Made by a program: the position numbers and the translations under genes. A stretch of DNA of 64,000 nt. Origin: Trichococcus flocculiformis. Its GTDB lineage: Bacteria; Bacillota; Bacilli; Lactobacillales; Aerococcaceae. Location of the stretch: positions 1 to 64,000 of the forward strand of contig NZ_FOQC01000005.1 of assembly GCF_900113645.1 (NCBI RefSeq). The letters run 5' to 3'. The notes beneath the pieces were generated by a model. It worked only from the letters and a program-made list of their open reading frames with translations, was not told where the DNA came from and ran no database searches. Shown here piece by piece: positions 6,792 through 16,497 of this stretch. How positions within the stretch are numbered: the first letter of the stretch is position 1; each line of letters opens with the position of its first letter.

Positions 6792-6800
6792 GAATCGGGA

Positions 6801-7142
6801 TTACGCTTTTTTGACGAATTCGGACTTCAGTTTCATAGCGCCGAAGCCGTCGATTTTGCAGTCGATGTTGTGGTCGCCTTCGACCAAACGGATGCCTTTG
6901 ACTTTTGTGCCGACTTTCAATGCGCTCGAGCTGCCTTTGACTTTCAGGTCCTTGATGACCGTAACAGTGTCGCCGTCCTGCAGCAGGTTGCCGTTTGCGT
7001 CCTTGACGATCAATTGATCTTCGTTCGCTGCCTCAGCGGCATCCGCACTCCATTCATGTGCGCACTCGGGGCAGATCAGCATTGTGCCGTCTTCGTAAGT
7101 GTAAGGGGAGCCGCATTTCGGGCAATTCGGTAATTCCATCAT
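6801..7142 (-). CDS. PhnA/YjdM family zinc-ribbon protein
   Basis: The 113-residue protein has an N-terminal zinc ribbon (Cys7, Cys10, Cys24, Cys27) and a C-terminal beta domain with the [15 protein letters not shown] segment typical of PhnA (YjdM). Despite the name, the family is not shown to degrade phosphonates in most bacteria and its role is unclear. ATG at 7142 is preceded by SD GGAGG at ten bases; the long upstream extension of the frame has no SD and an atypical composition, so it is rejected. Single-gene unit. Confidence 0.9.
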   Translation of the reverse strand: MMELPNCPKCGSPYTYEDGTMLICPECAHEWSADAAEAANEDQLIVKDANGNLLQDGDTVTVIKDLKVKGSSSALKVGTKVKGIRLVEGDHNIDCKIDGFGAMKLKSEFVKKA

Positions 7143-7336
7143 GATTTTTATTCCTCCGTTGTTTTGATTAACTGTCTTTTTATTTTCCATTTCCGGCCTT
7201 TTATCCAAGGCGGAAGATGCTTCTATACTGCCATATTTTCGCCTTGTTGACAATAGAAAATAGACAATATAAGAATAATAACCAATAAGAAGAAAGATAA
7301 CGGATTGGGAAGGCTCTATATGTGTTGTTGACTGAG

Positions 7337-7366
7337 GTTGTCCGATAACCATGTAGAATCGGACAA
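7337..7366. repeat. Perfect 10-bp inverted repeat between phnA and ppdK
   Basis: GTTGTCCGAT and ATCGGACAAC flank a 10-base spacer. No T tract follows on either strand, so it is more likely an operator or RNA hairpin than a terminator. Related TCGGAC/GTCCGA words occur near 6270 and 11710. A weak rightward promoter (TTGACA 7247-7252, TATAAG 7268-7273, spacer 15) lies upstream, but no gene follows it. Confidence 0.45.
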
Positions 7367-7394
7367 CTAGAGCGCAAGCGCTTTATGACATTCC

Positions 7395-7432
7395 AAAAAG
7401 GTCCGGATCGAAGTCATCGATCCGGGCCTTTT
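7395..7432 (-). terminator. Terminator of the ccpN-ppsR-ppdK operon
   Basis: A 16-bp near-perfect stem (AAAAGGCCCGGATCGA with TCGATCCGGACCTTTT on the - strand) starts four bases after the ppdK stop and ends in T residues. Confidence 0.8.
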
Positions 7433-7435
7433 CGA

Positions 7436-10105
7436 TCAGATGCTGCTCAACACAACATCCTTCTGTACAGACATTTTCGCTCTGCTCTCTTTAATCGCTA
7501 CCTGCGCGGAGGCCAAGCGGGCGATCGGCACACGGAAAGGCGAGCAGGAAACGTAATCCAAGCCGATGCTTGAGAAGAAGGCGATGGATTCAGGATCGCC
7601 GCCGTGTTCGCCGCAGACGCCCAGCACCAAGCCAGGGTTGGTTTCGCGGCCCAATTTGGCGGACAATTTGACGAGTTTGCCGATGCCCTTGACGTCCAAC
7701 GAGTGGAACGGATTCGGCTTCAGCAAGCCTTTGTCTTCGTACTCCTGCAGGAACTTGCCGGCGTCGTCGCGGGAGAAGCCGAATCCCATCTGGGTCATGT
7801 CGTTCGTGCCGAAGCTGAAGAAGTCGGCTTCCATCGCGATTTCGTCGGAAGTGACCGCGGCGCGCGGGATTTCGATCATCGTTCCGATCAGGTAGGGGAT
7901 GGTCGCAGCCTTCTCAGAGAATACTTCCTCAATCTCCGCCACGATTTCCGCTTTGACGTAGCGCAGCTCGTCGACGTCGCAGACCAACGGAATCATGATT
8001 TCCGGTATGATTATGCTGCCGGTTTCTTCGGCCGCAATGATGGCGCCTTCGATGATGGCGCGCGCCTGCATCCGGTAGATTTCCGGGTAAGTGACGGCCA
8101 AACGGCAGCCACGGTGTCCTAGCATCGGATTGACTTCATGTAGCGAATCGATATGCGCCTCAAGTCCCGCCAAAGTGCCTCCCATCGCCTCTGCCAGGGC
8201 AACCTTATCAGCATGCGCTGTCGGCAGGAATTCATGCAACGGCGGGTCCAACAAGCGGACGGTCATCGGGCGATCCTGCAGCAAGGCGAACATTTCCTGG
8301 AAATCCTGGCGCTGCATTCCCAACAATTCAGACAAGTACTTCTTGCGTTCGTCCAAAGTGCGGGAAAGGATCATCTGACGGACAACCGGAATCCGGTCTT
8401 TATGGAAGAACATGTGCTCGGTCCGGCACAGGCCGACGCCTTCCGCGCCCAAGGACAATGCCTGTTTGACGTCGGTTGGGGAGTCCGCATTGGCTTTGAC
8501 CTGCAGCACTTTCATTTCATTGACCCATTCCATGAAGGTGCTGAATTTACCGCCCAAAGTCGGATTTTGCTTGGCGATGGTGCCGGCGTAGACTCTGCCG
8601 GTTGCGCCGTCGATCGACAGCAGATCGCCTTGGTGCAGGGTGACGTCATCGATGACAACTGTTTTGTTTTCTTCATCGATGACGGCTGCGGTACAGCCGG
8701 CCACACAGCATTTTCCCAAACCGCGGGCGACGACTGCCGCGTGCGAAGTCATGCCGCCGCGTGCCGTCAGGATGCCTTCCGAACTCATCATACCGGCCAA
8801 ATCCTCAGGCGATGTTTCGCGGCGGACCAGGATGACTGGCAGGCCGTCCTTTTTTGCTGCTTCGGCAGCGGCTGTGGAGAAGTAGATATGTCCGGATGCC
8901 GCTCCAGGTGAAGCGCCGAGCCCGGTCGTCAACAAGGGAGCTTCAGCCAAAGCTTTCGTATCGAAAGTAGGGTGGAGCAACTGGTCCAGTTGGCCGGTTT
9001 CGATGCGCATCACGGCTTCCTCTTTCGTGATCAGGCCTTCGTCGGCCAAATCCACGGCCACTGCGACGGCTGCGGCCGCTGTCCGTTTCCCGTTGCGTGT
9101 CTGCAGCAAGTATAGTTTCCCTTTTTCGATCGTGAACTCGATGTCCTGCATATCGGCGTAGTGGTCCTCCAGTTTTTCGGCGATGACCTTGAATTCGCTA
9201 TAGACGGCAGGCATCACTTGCTCCAGTGTGTCGATGTCCAATGGCGTGCGGATACCGGCCACGACATCCTCGCCTTGCGCATTCATCAGGAATTCGCCGA
9301 ACAGTTTTTTCGCGCCGGTCGCCGGGTTGCGCGTGAAGGCCACACCGGTACCAGAATCGTTGCCGCGGTTGCCGAACACCATGCTTTGGACGGTGACGGC
9401 TGTGCCGAGGTTATGCGAAATGTTGTGAATATCGCGGTACAGAATAGCCCTTTCATTATTCCATGAAGAGAAGACAGCCTGGACGGCTTGGTGCAATTGA
9501 TCCAACGGTTCCTGCGGGAAAGTTTCGCCGGTTTCGCGTTGGTAGACGGCTTTGTATTGCGCGACCAGCTCGGTCAGGTCTTCCAAAGTCAATTGGTTGT
9601 CGAACGCGTAACCGTTCTCATTTTTGACTGTATCCAGGATCGCTTCGAAATGAATGCGCGGAACGGATTTCACGACATCGGCGAACATCTGGATGAAACG
9701 GCGGTAGCTGTCGAAAGCGAAAGTCGGGTTCTGCGTCTGTTCAGCCAGACCAGCGACAGATGCATCGTTCAGCCCCAAATTCAGGATTGTGTCCATCATG
9801 CCCGGCATCGAGAAGGCGGCACCGGAACGGACCGACACCAGCAACGGGTTGGCAGGGTTATGGAAAGATTTTCCGACCGCATTTTCCAGGTCGATGAGGG
9901 CGGAATCGATCTGCTGCTTGAGCGCAGCCCAAAGTGTTCGGCCTTCATCGAAATAATGGATGCAGGATTCCGTCGAGATCGTGAATCCTGGAGGGATGGG
10001 CAGGCCAAGATTGGTCATCTCGGCTAGGTTGGCGCCTTTGCCGCCCAACAACATCTTTTGTTCTTTTTTGCCTTCTGAAAAACGGTAAACCCATTGCTTC
10101 GTCAT
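7436..10105 (-). CDS. ppdK: Pyruvate, phosphate dikinase
   Basis: The 889-residue enzyme interconverts pyruvate + ATP + Pi and PEP + AMP + PPi. It has the usual order: N-terminal ATP-grasp nucleotide-binding part (start KGANLAEM), phosphohistidine domain with GGMTSHAAV and His455 as phosphoryl carrier, and a C-terminal TIM barrel with GVCGEHGG and catalytic Cys831. The Thr-Ser before His455 provides the residue that PDRP/PpsR proteins phosphorylate. Length is normal. SD AAGGAGG precedes the ATG. The gene is third in a leftward operon behind ccpN and ppsR, so both transcription (CcpN) and activity (PpsR) are controlled locally. It lets the cell make PEP from pyruvate, or PPi-dependent glycolysis in reverse. 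Confidence 0.97.
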   Translation of the reverse strand: MTKQWVYRFSEGKKEQKMLLGGKGANLAEMTNLGLPIPPGFTISTESCIHYFDEGRTLWAALKQQIDSALIDLENAVGKSFHNPANPLLVSVRSGAAFSMPGMMDTILNLGLNDASVAGLAEQTQNPTFAFDSYRRFIQMFADVVKSVPRIHFEAILDTVKNENGYAFDNQLTLEDLTELVAQYKAVYQRETGETFPQEPLDQLHQAVQAVFSSWNNERAILYRDIHNISHNLGTAVTVQSMVFGNRGNDSGTGVAFTRNPATGAKKLFGEFLMNAQGEDVVAGIRTPLDIDTLEQVMPAVYSEFKVIAEKLEDHYADMQDIEFTIEKGKLYLLQTRNGKRTAAAAVAVAVDLADEGLITKEEAVMRIETGQLDQLLHPTFDTKALAEAPLLTTGLGASPGAASGHIYFSTAAAEAAKKDGLPVILVRRETSPEDLAGMMSSEGILTARGGMTSHAAVVARGLGKCCVAGCTAAVIDEENKTVVIDDVTLHQGDLLSIDGATGRVYAGTIAKQNPTLGGKFSTFMEWVNEMKVLQVKANADSPTDVKQALSLGAEGVGLCRTEHMFFHKDRIPVVRQMILSRTLDERKKYLSELLGMQRQDFQEMFALLQDRPMTVRLLDPPLHEFLPTAHADKVALAEAMGGTLAGLEAHIDSLHEVNPMLGHRGCRLAVTYPEIYRMQARAIIEGAIIAAEETGSIIIPEIMIPLVCDVDELRYVKAEIVAEIEEVFSEKAATIPYLIGTMIEIPRAAVTSDEIAMEADFFSFGTNDMTQMGFGFSRDDAGKFLQEYEDKGLLKPNPFHSLDVKGIGKLVKLSAKLGRETNPGLVLGVCGEHGGDPESIAFFSSIGLDYVSCSPFRVPIARLASAQVAIKESRAKMSVQKDVVLSSI

Positions 10106-10135
10106 ATGCTTTTCCTCCTTGTGGCTGATTATAGG

Positions 10136-10963
10136 TTATAGTTGCTTGCGGCTGATATTCATGACATCCATGTAGTGCAGGATGTGGTCTGCGGTTTCTT
10201 CGATCGCTTTGTTCGAAACGTCGACGATTTCGCAGCCGATCTGTTTCATGATCTTGTCTGAGTATTCGAGTTCCTCAAGGATGCGCTCCATGCCGGCGTA
10301 ACTGGCGGAGGGCGGCAGTCCCAGTGTCTTCAGGCGCTCTTTGCGGACTTCATTGAGTTTTTTCGGCGAATTCACCAGGCCGATGATCCGCTCCGGTGCA
10401 ATCGTGAAGATTTCTTTCGGCGGCTTCGATTCCGGAAAGAGCGGAATGTTCGCGACTTTAACGTTCTTGTTCGCCAGATAGATCGACAGTGGTGTCTTGG
10501 ATGTGCGGGACACGCCGACCAGCACGATGTCCGCTTTTTCAATGCCGCGCGGATCGCGGCCGTCATCATATTTGACGGAAAACTCGATGGCCTCAACACG
10601 GTTGAAATAGTCCTCGTTGAGTTGGCGGTTGATGCCCGGCTTCTCCTTGGCCGGAAGCTGGAACAGTTGACCCAAACCAGTCAAAATCGGACTGTAGATG
10701 TCAACGCCGATAAGACCGGACTTTTCGATCTGTCCCATCATGTGATCGGCCATTTCCTTTTTCACGAAGGTGTAAAAGATCATTGCCTTCCCTTCCTCGG
10801 AAGCTTTTGCGCAGATATCGTCGATTTCCTCGGTCGTTTGCACGTAGGAATATTTCTTCAGTTGGTAATTTTCCGTCTCGAATTGGTAGAGGGCGGAACG
10901 GATCACTACATCGGCCGTCTCGCCGACGGAATCGGATACTAAGTAAATCGCGTAAAGGTCCAT
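10136..10963 (-). CDS. ppsR: PPDK regulatory protein (bifunctional serine/threonine kinase and phosphorylase, DUF299)
   Basis: The 275-residue protein matches the DUF299/YqfL family: N-terminal YLVSDSVGETA and a P-loop-like GVSRTSKTP (about residues 150-158). Family members inactivate PPDK by ADP-dependent phosphorylation of the Thr beside the catalytic His and reactivate it by Pi-dependent removal. Sitting immediately upstream of ppdK makes PpdK the obvious target. SD AGGAGG overlaps the ccpN stop codon; ATG 10963 is 11 bases away and GTG 10969 only five, so the start could be either. Confidence 0.95.
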   Translation of the reverse strand: MDLYAIYLVSDSVGETADVVIRSALYQFETENYQLKKYSYVQTTEEIDDICAKASEEGKAMIFYTFVKKEMADHMMGQIEKSGLIGVDIYSPILTGLGQLFQLPAKEKPGINRQLNEDYFNRVEAIEFSVKYDDGRDPRGIEKADIVLVGVSRTSKTPLSIYLANKNVKVANIPLFPESKPPKEIFTIAPERIIGLVNSPKKLNEVRKERLKTLGLPPSASYAGMERILEELEYSDKIMKQIGCEIVDVSNKAIEETADHILHYMDVMNISRKQL

Positions 10964-10978
10964 TTGCACACTGTCCTC

Positions 10979-11614
10979 CTAAAGGTCTTTGTTGAATATA
11001 TCAAGCAACAATCTACTGGCGGTCGATTTCGAAAATTTTCCGATGACCTCTTTTTTGCCGGTCTCCTCATAAACAGGACGGGAAAGCACCGGCAAACTGT
11101 CGACGCGATGGGTGACGAGCAGTTTCGTGGCATCGACAACGAGCGTGTCGCTGAAGACGGTATATAGATTCGGCATCTTCGTCATCACCATTCCGACCGG
11201 GATGGCATTCAGATCGGAGTCGCCCAGAGCGCTTTTGAGCAGATCTTTGCGGGAAACGATCCCGAGTATTTCCCGGTTGTCGGTGACATAAAGGGAACCG
11301 CAATCCTCAAGGAAAAGCTGGATGATGGCGTCCTGGATGCTCGTTTCTTTGGTGAGGTTGACCGAGATGGCCATTACCTTTTCGACTTTTTGTTTGGCGA
11401 TCTGTTCGACCAGCACGGAGTTGGTGTGCTCCTCGTTGATCAGATAACCGACTTTCGGTTTGGCCTGTAGGATGCCGCTCATTGTCAGCAGCGAAAAGTC
11501 GGGCCGCAGCGTCGCCCGTGCAAATCCTAGTATGGACGCAATCTTTTCACCGGAAATCGGCTGTTGTTTCTTGACGATTTCGATGATCTGTTTTTGCCTG
11601 TCAGTGAGTTCCAT
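10979..11614 (-). CDS. ccpN: CcpN-like repressor with HTH and two CBS domains
   Basis: The 211-residue protein has a winged HTH at residues 1-60 (GEKIASILGFARATLRPD) followed by two CBS domains (about 75-135 and 140-205). This is the architecture of Bacillus CcpN (YqzB), which represses gluconeogenic genes and responds to ATP/ADP through the CBS pair. In Bacillus it is also paired with yqfL, as here. First gene of the operon with ppsR and ppdK, so it probably autoregulates and represses ppdK. Confidence 0.92.
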   Translation of the reverse strand: MELTDRQKQIIEIVKKQQPISGEKIASILGFARATLRPDFSLLTMSGILQAKPKVGYLINEEHTNSVLVEQIAKQKVEKVMAISVNLTKETSIQDAIIQLFLEDCGSLYVTDNREILGIVSRKDLLKSALGDSDLNAIPVGMVMTKMPNLYTVFSDTLVVDATKLLVTHRVDSLPVLSRPVYEETGKKEVIGKFSKSTASRLLLDIFNKDL

Positions 11615-11654
11615 TTTTACACCTCAATTCTTAATGTGATGTGTTAATGAATAT

Positions 11655-11696
11655 ATAGTATGTCACATTGAAAGTGTTGTCAACAAAAAGTGACAT
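11655..11696 (-). promoter_or_regulatory. Promoter and probable operator of the ccpN operon
   Basis: On the - strand TTGACA (11683-11678) and TACTAT (11660-11655) have a 17-base spacer. An inverted repeat of ATGTCAC (11690-11696) and GTGACAT (11660-11666 complement) brackets the -35 and the edge of the -10, a position suited to repression. Confidence 0.65.
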
Positions 11697-11821
11697 CTTT
11701 TTGCTGGGATGTATCGGACATTCTGTCCCGTCCGACAATCCAGGAGCCATTTTTGTAGCCTGATCAACAACGGTCTATGGTAAACTTATAAAGACTAAGC
11801 GAGCGAGGATGTGGACCGAGA

Positions 11822-14800
11822 ATGATTTCAGTGGGATACAATATGCAAGAAATAAAGGATATGACATACAGCAACACGACCTTCCAGAAAGGGATGCAAT
11901 TGTTTGAAAGCGGGGCACTGCGGCAATACACAGCCAACAGTGCTGAAAATGCCTTTTACGCAGATATCAAAGGGACAAAAAAGTACGAAGTAGAGGTTTA
12001 TCTGGATGAATATGCAGAAATCGATGATTACTATTGTTCCTGCCCGGCCTTCGAAAGCTATCCGGGGCCTTGCAAACATGTTGTGGCCTTCCTTTTGGCG
12101 ATCCTCAATTCTTCTTCGGACTACAGGAAGGAACGGAAAACCGCAAGTAAACCAACAGCTATAGCCAATAAGTCCAGCAGCTACGATGTCGAACAGACGA
12201 AACGTTTGCTGGACGTGCTTCAATTCGAATTGCTTGAGGAGAACAACCTGTTCGACAGGGTGCCGATCCAAGTGGAATATACGATGGTCATGTCCGACCT
12301 GCGCTATGGCCAACACTACAGCCTGAAGATGCGGGTAGGCGCCGGGCAGTTTTATCTGGTGAAGGATTGCGACTATGTCATCAAATGTATGTTGGTTGGG
12401 AAAGAGCTTCCGTTCGGGAAAAAATTCACTTTTTCGCCGGACAAACATGAATTATCAGCGGAAGACCGTGCAATTTTTCTTCTTTTGAAGCAAATCATCG
12501 ATGCTTCGGCCACATCCGCTCGCGACTATCGATCGAGCGAGGATCGCAAAGAAATCACAATTCCGGCGAGCATGGTGAAGAAATTATTGGAAAAGCTGGC
12601 GAATTGTCCGCTTGTTTTCATCAAAACAAATCCCTACCAGACCCAAGGGAGAGCGTTGTTGCCGGAACAACTGGTGCAGGATTTTGATCAGCTTCCGATC
12701 AGTTTCGCGCTGAGTGAATTGCCGAAGGGAGGGCTTCTCTTTGAAGAAACAACGGAAGTTTCATCCGAGAATATTTTTTTCAACCAGGCGGACATCTTCC
12801 TGATTGACGGAAATTTCTACTTTTTGACCGAAAGCATGAAGGACCGTTTAAACAGTATCTATACAGCCATTTCACAATCCGGGCATGAAGGCTTGCATAT
12901 CGCACCGGACTCCGCGGGTGATTTCTTGGCGATAGCTGTGCCGGCTTTGCAGAAGCTTGTGACCATCTCGCTAGCGGAATCCGTGCAATCGACCTACCAA
13001 CGCTTCCCATTGAAGGCGGAACTTTATCTGGACTGGAAACAGGAAAAGCTGATCATGGAATTGTTTCTCAATTACGGGGAAATAAAGATTGATGCCGCAA
13101 AAGAAGGCTTGGCCCATAAAGATTTGACTCCGGATACGGTCATCAGGGATCGGATTGCCGAAAGCATCATGATCCAAACGTTCAGCGATTGTGCAAATAA
13201 TGCGTTAAAGTTTGATGGATTGCTCTATCTGGATGCCCTGGACGACATCATGTCGTTCCTTTACGAAGGCCTGGAAAAACTAGCTCCGCACTGCGGAATA
13301 TTCACGACAGCAGCCGTTGAGAACCTGCTTTACCAACCCAGCAGGCCGCCGAAAGTCGCCATCGAAGTCAACAGCCAGTCACGTCTTTTGGATGTGACGT
13401 TCAGCACCGATGAAATCAATGTGGAGGACCTGAAACAGATGGTCAGGCAGATCGCCCAGAACAAAAACTATCACCGCCTATCAAACGGGAAAATCGTTAA
13501 TTTGCGCCAAAAGGAAATCAAGGAGCTGACCGATGCGGTCGTGCAGCTGGACGTACCTTTGAAGGATCTGAAAAAAGAGATGTCACTGCCGCTCTATAAG
13601 GCGTTCGGTGTGGATACCAATGCGGGGGTCGTCCACCAGGATGAGGATTTCATGACGCTCATCAATCGGATGGAGAGGCCCGAAAAAATCGACTTCGAAC
13701 TGCCTGAGGATTTGACAGCGACTTTGCGCCCGTATCAGGAAACAGGATACAAATGGCTAAAGGGGCTCGATCACTACGGCTTCGGCGGCATCCTTGCGGA
13801 CGACATGGGGCTCGGCAAAACGCTGCAAGTCATCAGCTTCATCGCCGGCTCGCTCGGGAAAGGCGACACCAAACCTTATTTGGTCATCTGCCCTTCCAGT
13901 GTGCTCTACAATTGGCAAAAGGAATTCCAACAGTTCGCGCCAGACATCAAAACCCGGCTCATCACCGGCATGAAGAGCGAAAGAAGGGACACGATCGCAA
14001 CTGCAATCGCAGAAAATATTCCGGTATGGATCACCTCCTATCCCTTGCTTCAGCGCGATGAGGATCTTTATGAGGGGCTGGCTTTCCGTACCGTCATCCT
14101 CGATGAAGCCCAGAGCGTCAAAAACGCCACAGCGAAGACGACAAAAGCGGCTTCCGCGCTGAACGCCAACAACAAAATCGCTTTGAGTGGGACGCCTGTC
14201 GAAAACGCGTTGTCCGAACTCTACACCATTTTCAGCATCGCGCAGCCCGGACTGTTCGGGACGAAAAAGGACTTCAAACAGATGGATCCGGCGCAGATTG
14301 CCAAGAAAGTCAAACCGTTCATCCTGCGCAGACTGAAAGCTGATGTGCTGAAGGATCTGCCGCCGAAAATCGAATCGATTTCCTACATCGAAATGACCGA
14401 AAAACAAAAGACCGTCTACTTGTCGCAGCTGCAGTTGATGCGCCAGGAAACGAAAGAGATGCTGGATGCGGATACGCTGAACGAGAACCGGATCAAAATC
14501 TTGGCGGGCCTGACACGCCTGCGCCAAATCTGTTGCGATCCGGCTTTGGTCATGGCCGACTACACAGGTGGTTCCGGGAAATTGGACAGGCTGATGGAAT
14601 ATTTGGCGGAAGCCAAAGAGAACGGCAGACGCGTCGTGTTGTTCTCCCAGTTCACGCAAATGCTGGCAATCATCCGTGAGAAACTGGATGAAACGAGCGA
14701 AGCCTATTTCTATCTCGATGGCCAGACGCCGAATCAGGACCGGCTGGCTTTGACGACCCGCTTCAACGAAGGCGAAAAGGATCTTTTCCTGATTTCCCTG

Positions 14801-15085
14801 AAGGCTGGCGGGACCGGCCTTAACTTGACTGGAGGGGATACCGTCATCCTTTATGATTCCTGGTGGAACCCTGCGGTCGAGAGCCAGGCGACCGACCGCG
14901 TGCACCGTTTCGGCCAGAAAAAGGTCGTGCAGGTCGTTCGCCTGATCGCGACCGGTACAATTGAGGAACGGATCAATGAATTGCAGGCGAAAAAACGCGA
15001 AATGATCGATTCCGTCATCCAGGCTGGCGGCCAATCGGTCACCTCCTTGTCGAAGGAAGAATTGATGCAGCTGCTGGAAATATAG
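11822..15085 (+). CDS. SNF2-family DNA helicase/translocase with SWIM zinc finger
   Basis: The 1087-residue protein carries a SWIM zinc finger (Cys72, Cys74, Cys84, His86), a bacterial SNF2-associated region, then the SNF2 ATPase with Walker A DDMGLGKT (660-667) and Walker B DEAQ (761-764), and a C-terminal helicase domain ending with DRVHRFGQKK. Such proteins are Rapa/HepA-like ATP-driven dsDNA translocases; their physiological role in Firmicutes is not well defined. ATG at 11822 has a distant SD (GAGG), and a second ATG seven codons in is an alternative start. Single gene. Confidence 0.9.
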   Translation: MISVGYNMQEIKDMTYSNTTFQKGMQLFESGALRQYTANSAENAFYADIKGTKKYEVEVYLDEYAEIDDYYCSCPAFESYPGPCKHVVAFLLAILNSSSDYRKERKTASKPTAIANKSSSYDVEQTKRLLDVLQFELLEENNLFDRVPIQVEYTMVMSDLRYGQHYSLKMRVGAGQFYLVKDCDYVIKCMLVGKELPFGKKFTFSPDKHELSAEDRAIFLLLKQIIDASATSARDYRSSEDRKEITIPASMVKKLLEKLANCPLVFIKTNPYQTQGRALLPEQLVQDFDQLPISFALSELPKGGLLFEETTEVSSENIFFNQADIFLIDGNFYFLTESMKDRLNSIYTAISQSGHEGLHIAPDSAGDFLAIAVPALQKLVTISLAESVQSTYQRFPLKAELYLDWKQEKLIMELFLNYGEIKIDAAKEGLAHKDLTPDTVIRDRIAESIMIQTFSDCANNALKFDGLLYLDALDDIMSFLYEGLEKLAPHCGIFTTAAVENLLYQPSRPPKVAIEVNSQSRLLDVTFSTDEINVEDLKQMVRQIAQNKNYHRLSNGKIVNLRQKEIKELTDAVVQLDVPLKDLKKEMSLPLYKAFGVDTNAGVVHQDEDFMTLINRMERPEKIDFELPEDLTATLRPYQETGYKWLKGLDHYGFGGILADDMGLGKTLQVISFIAGSLGKGDTKPYLVICPSSVLYNWQKEFQQFAPDIKTRLITGMKSERRDTIATAIAENIPVWITSYPLLQRDEDLYEGLAFRTVILDEAQSVKNATAKTTKAASALNANNKIALSGTPVENALSELYTIFSIAQPGLFGTKKDFKQMDPAQIAKKVKPFILRRLKADVLKDLPPKIESISYIEMTEKQKTVYLSQLQLMRQETKEMLDADTLNENRIKILAGLTRLRQICCDPALVMADYTGGSGKLDRLMEYLAEAKENGRRVVLFSQFTQMLAIIREKLDETSEAYFYLDGQTPNQDRLALTTRFNEGEKDLFLISLKAGGTGLNLTGGDTVILYDSWWNPAVESQATDRVHRFGQKKVVQVVRLIATGTIEERINELQAKKREMIDSVIQAGGQSVTSLSKEELMQLLEI

Positions 15086-15166
15086 ATCTTGCTATAATGA
15101 ATCGGCGTGGGCTGCTCGCAGGCTGCGCACAAGCCAATAATGTTTTGAGAAGGAAGGGGGATTTGG

Positions 15167-15952
15167 ATGACGGATACACCTAATCCGGAAATGGATTTTG
15201 AATTATACATGGATACAGCGGTCCTGGCCGGACAAATCATGCTTGAAAGCAACGCGGAAACGTACCGTGTCGAGGATACGGTGACACGCATCTTGAAGAA
15301 GACCGGGCTGCAGATGACCGAAGCATTGGCTTTGACCACCGGGCTGGTGGCTACGCTCGACAGTCCGAATATGCATGCGATTACGGTCGTCAAACGGATT
15401 ACCGAACGCACGACGAACCTGAACAGGGTGTCCCGTGTCAATGCCGTTTCGCGGAATTTCGTCGAAGACAGATTGACGATCCAAGAGGCTTACGATGCGC
15501 TGCAGAACATCGACGAAATCCAATACAGCAGGCGTCAGAAAAGCTTTGCTCTGATCGGCTTTATCCAATTGTTCATCTTTTTGATGGGTGGCACCTTTTA
15601 CGACTTTTTGGCGATGCTTCCGGTCAGCGCCACAGTTTCGTTTGTACTGCACACCGCGGTCAAATGGAAAATCCGCCCATTCATCCAAAACCTGGTCTCC
15701 AGTTTCGTAATTGCTGTGATGACGGCCATTTTGTCCGAGCTGTTGACCTTTCCGATTCAACCGGATACGATCATCATCAGTGCCATCATGCCATTGTTGC
15801 CGGGAACGGTATTGACGAACGGCATCCGTGATACTTTCCGCGGGGACTACATGTCGGGAGCTGCAAAAATATTGGAGGCCTTTGTGATCGCGATATTCAT
15901 TGCGATCGGCATCGGTGCCGGCTTGGTCGTCGGCGGCGAGGTGATCCGGTGA
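15167..15952 (+). CDS. Threonine/serine exporter, ThrE N-terminal half (DUF1212)
   Basis: The 261-residue protein has a soluble first 125 residues containing the TYRVEDTVTRI motif, followed by five hydrophobic helices. This is the ThrE_1/DUF1212 unit. In Corynebacterium ThrE is one polypeptide; in Firmicutes it is commonly split, with the second half encoded by the overlapping gene downstream, as here. SD GAAGGAAGGGGG precedes the ATG. Confidence 0.9.
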   Translation: MTDTPNPEMDFELYMDTAVLAGQIMLESNAETYRVEDTVTRILKKTGLQMTEALALTTGLVATLDSPNMHAITVVKRITERTTNLNRVSRVNAVSRNFVEDRLTIQEAYDALQNIDEIQYSRRQKSFALIGFIQLFIFLMGGTFYDFLAMLPVSATVSFVLHTAVKWKIRPFIQNLVSSFVIAVMTAILSELLTFPIQPDTIIISAIMPLLPGTVLTNGIRDTFRGDYMSGAAKILEAFVIAIFIAIGIGAGLVVGGEVIR

Positions 15953-16410
15953 GTGTGCTGCAAATTGCTTTGGAAATGGTCGTTGCTTTCGTGGCCGTTT
16001 TCTTTATCGCCGTCACTTTGGAAGCACCAAAACGGACTTTGCGTTATGGCGCTTTGGCAGGTGGGTTAGGTTGGGGTGTCTACCTTGTCGGCCTATTGTT
16101 CATGGATATCGTCGCAGCCACTTTTATGGCCAGTCTGTTCATTGCCTGGATCGCGCACCTGTTAGCGCGTTTTCTGAAGACGCCTGTGACGATCTATTTT
16201 ATCCCTGCCTTCATCACCTTGGTTCCCGGAACAGGCGTTTATCAATCGGTATATTCCTTCATCAACAAAGATTATGCAGTGGCGCAGCAGCACTTGGTCC
16301 TCACGCTGCAGATATCGGGTGCCATCGCGCTGGCGATCTTCATTGTTGACAGCCTTTTCGGGCTCTTGTCCAGGATAAAGGCATCCAAGAAGAACAGTCC
16401 GGTCAAATAG
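15949..16410 (+). CDS. Threonine/serine exporter, ThrE C-terminal half (DUF3815)
   Basis: This 153-residue, four-to-five-helix protein starts with GTG overlapping the preceding stop by four bases (GTGA). It matches the ThrE_2/DUF3815 unit (PAFITLVPGTGVYQS). The overlap indicates translational coupling, as expected for two halves of one amino-acid exporter in the membrane. Confidence 0.9.
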   Translation: MSVLQIALEMVVAFVAVFFIAVTLEAPKRTLRYGALAGGLGWGVYLVGLLFMDIVAATFMASLFIAWIAHLLARFLKTPVTIYFIPAFITLVPGTGVYQSVYSFINKDYAVAQQHLVLTLQISGAIALAIFIVDSLFGLLSRIKASKKNSPVK

Positions 16411-16497
16411 GTTTTGTGACACAGAGTTGTAAACTGGATTTAACGTTTCCGTATCGCAAACATGATAAACTTGTATCATTCAGAAGGAGGCAACTGC

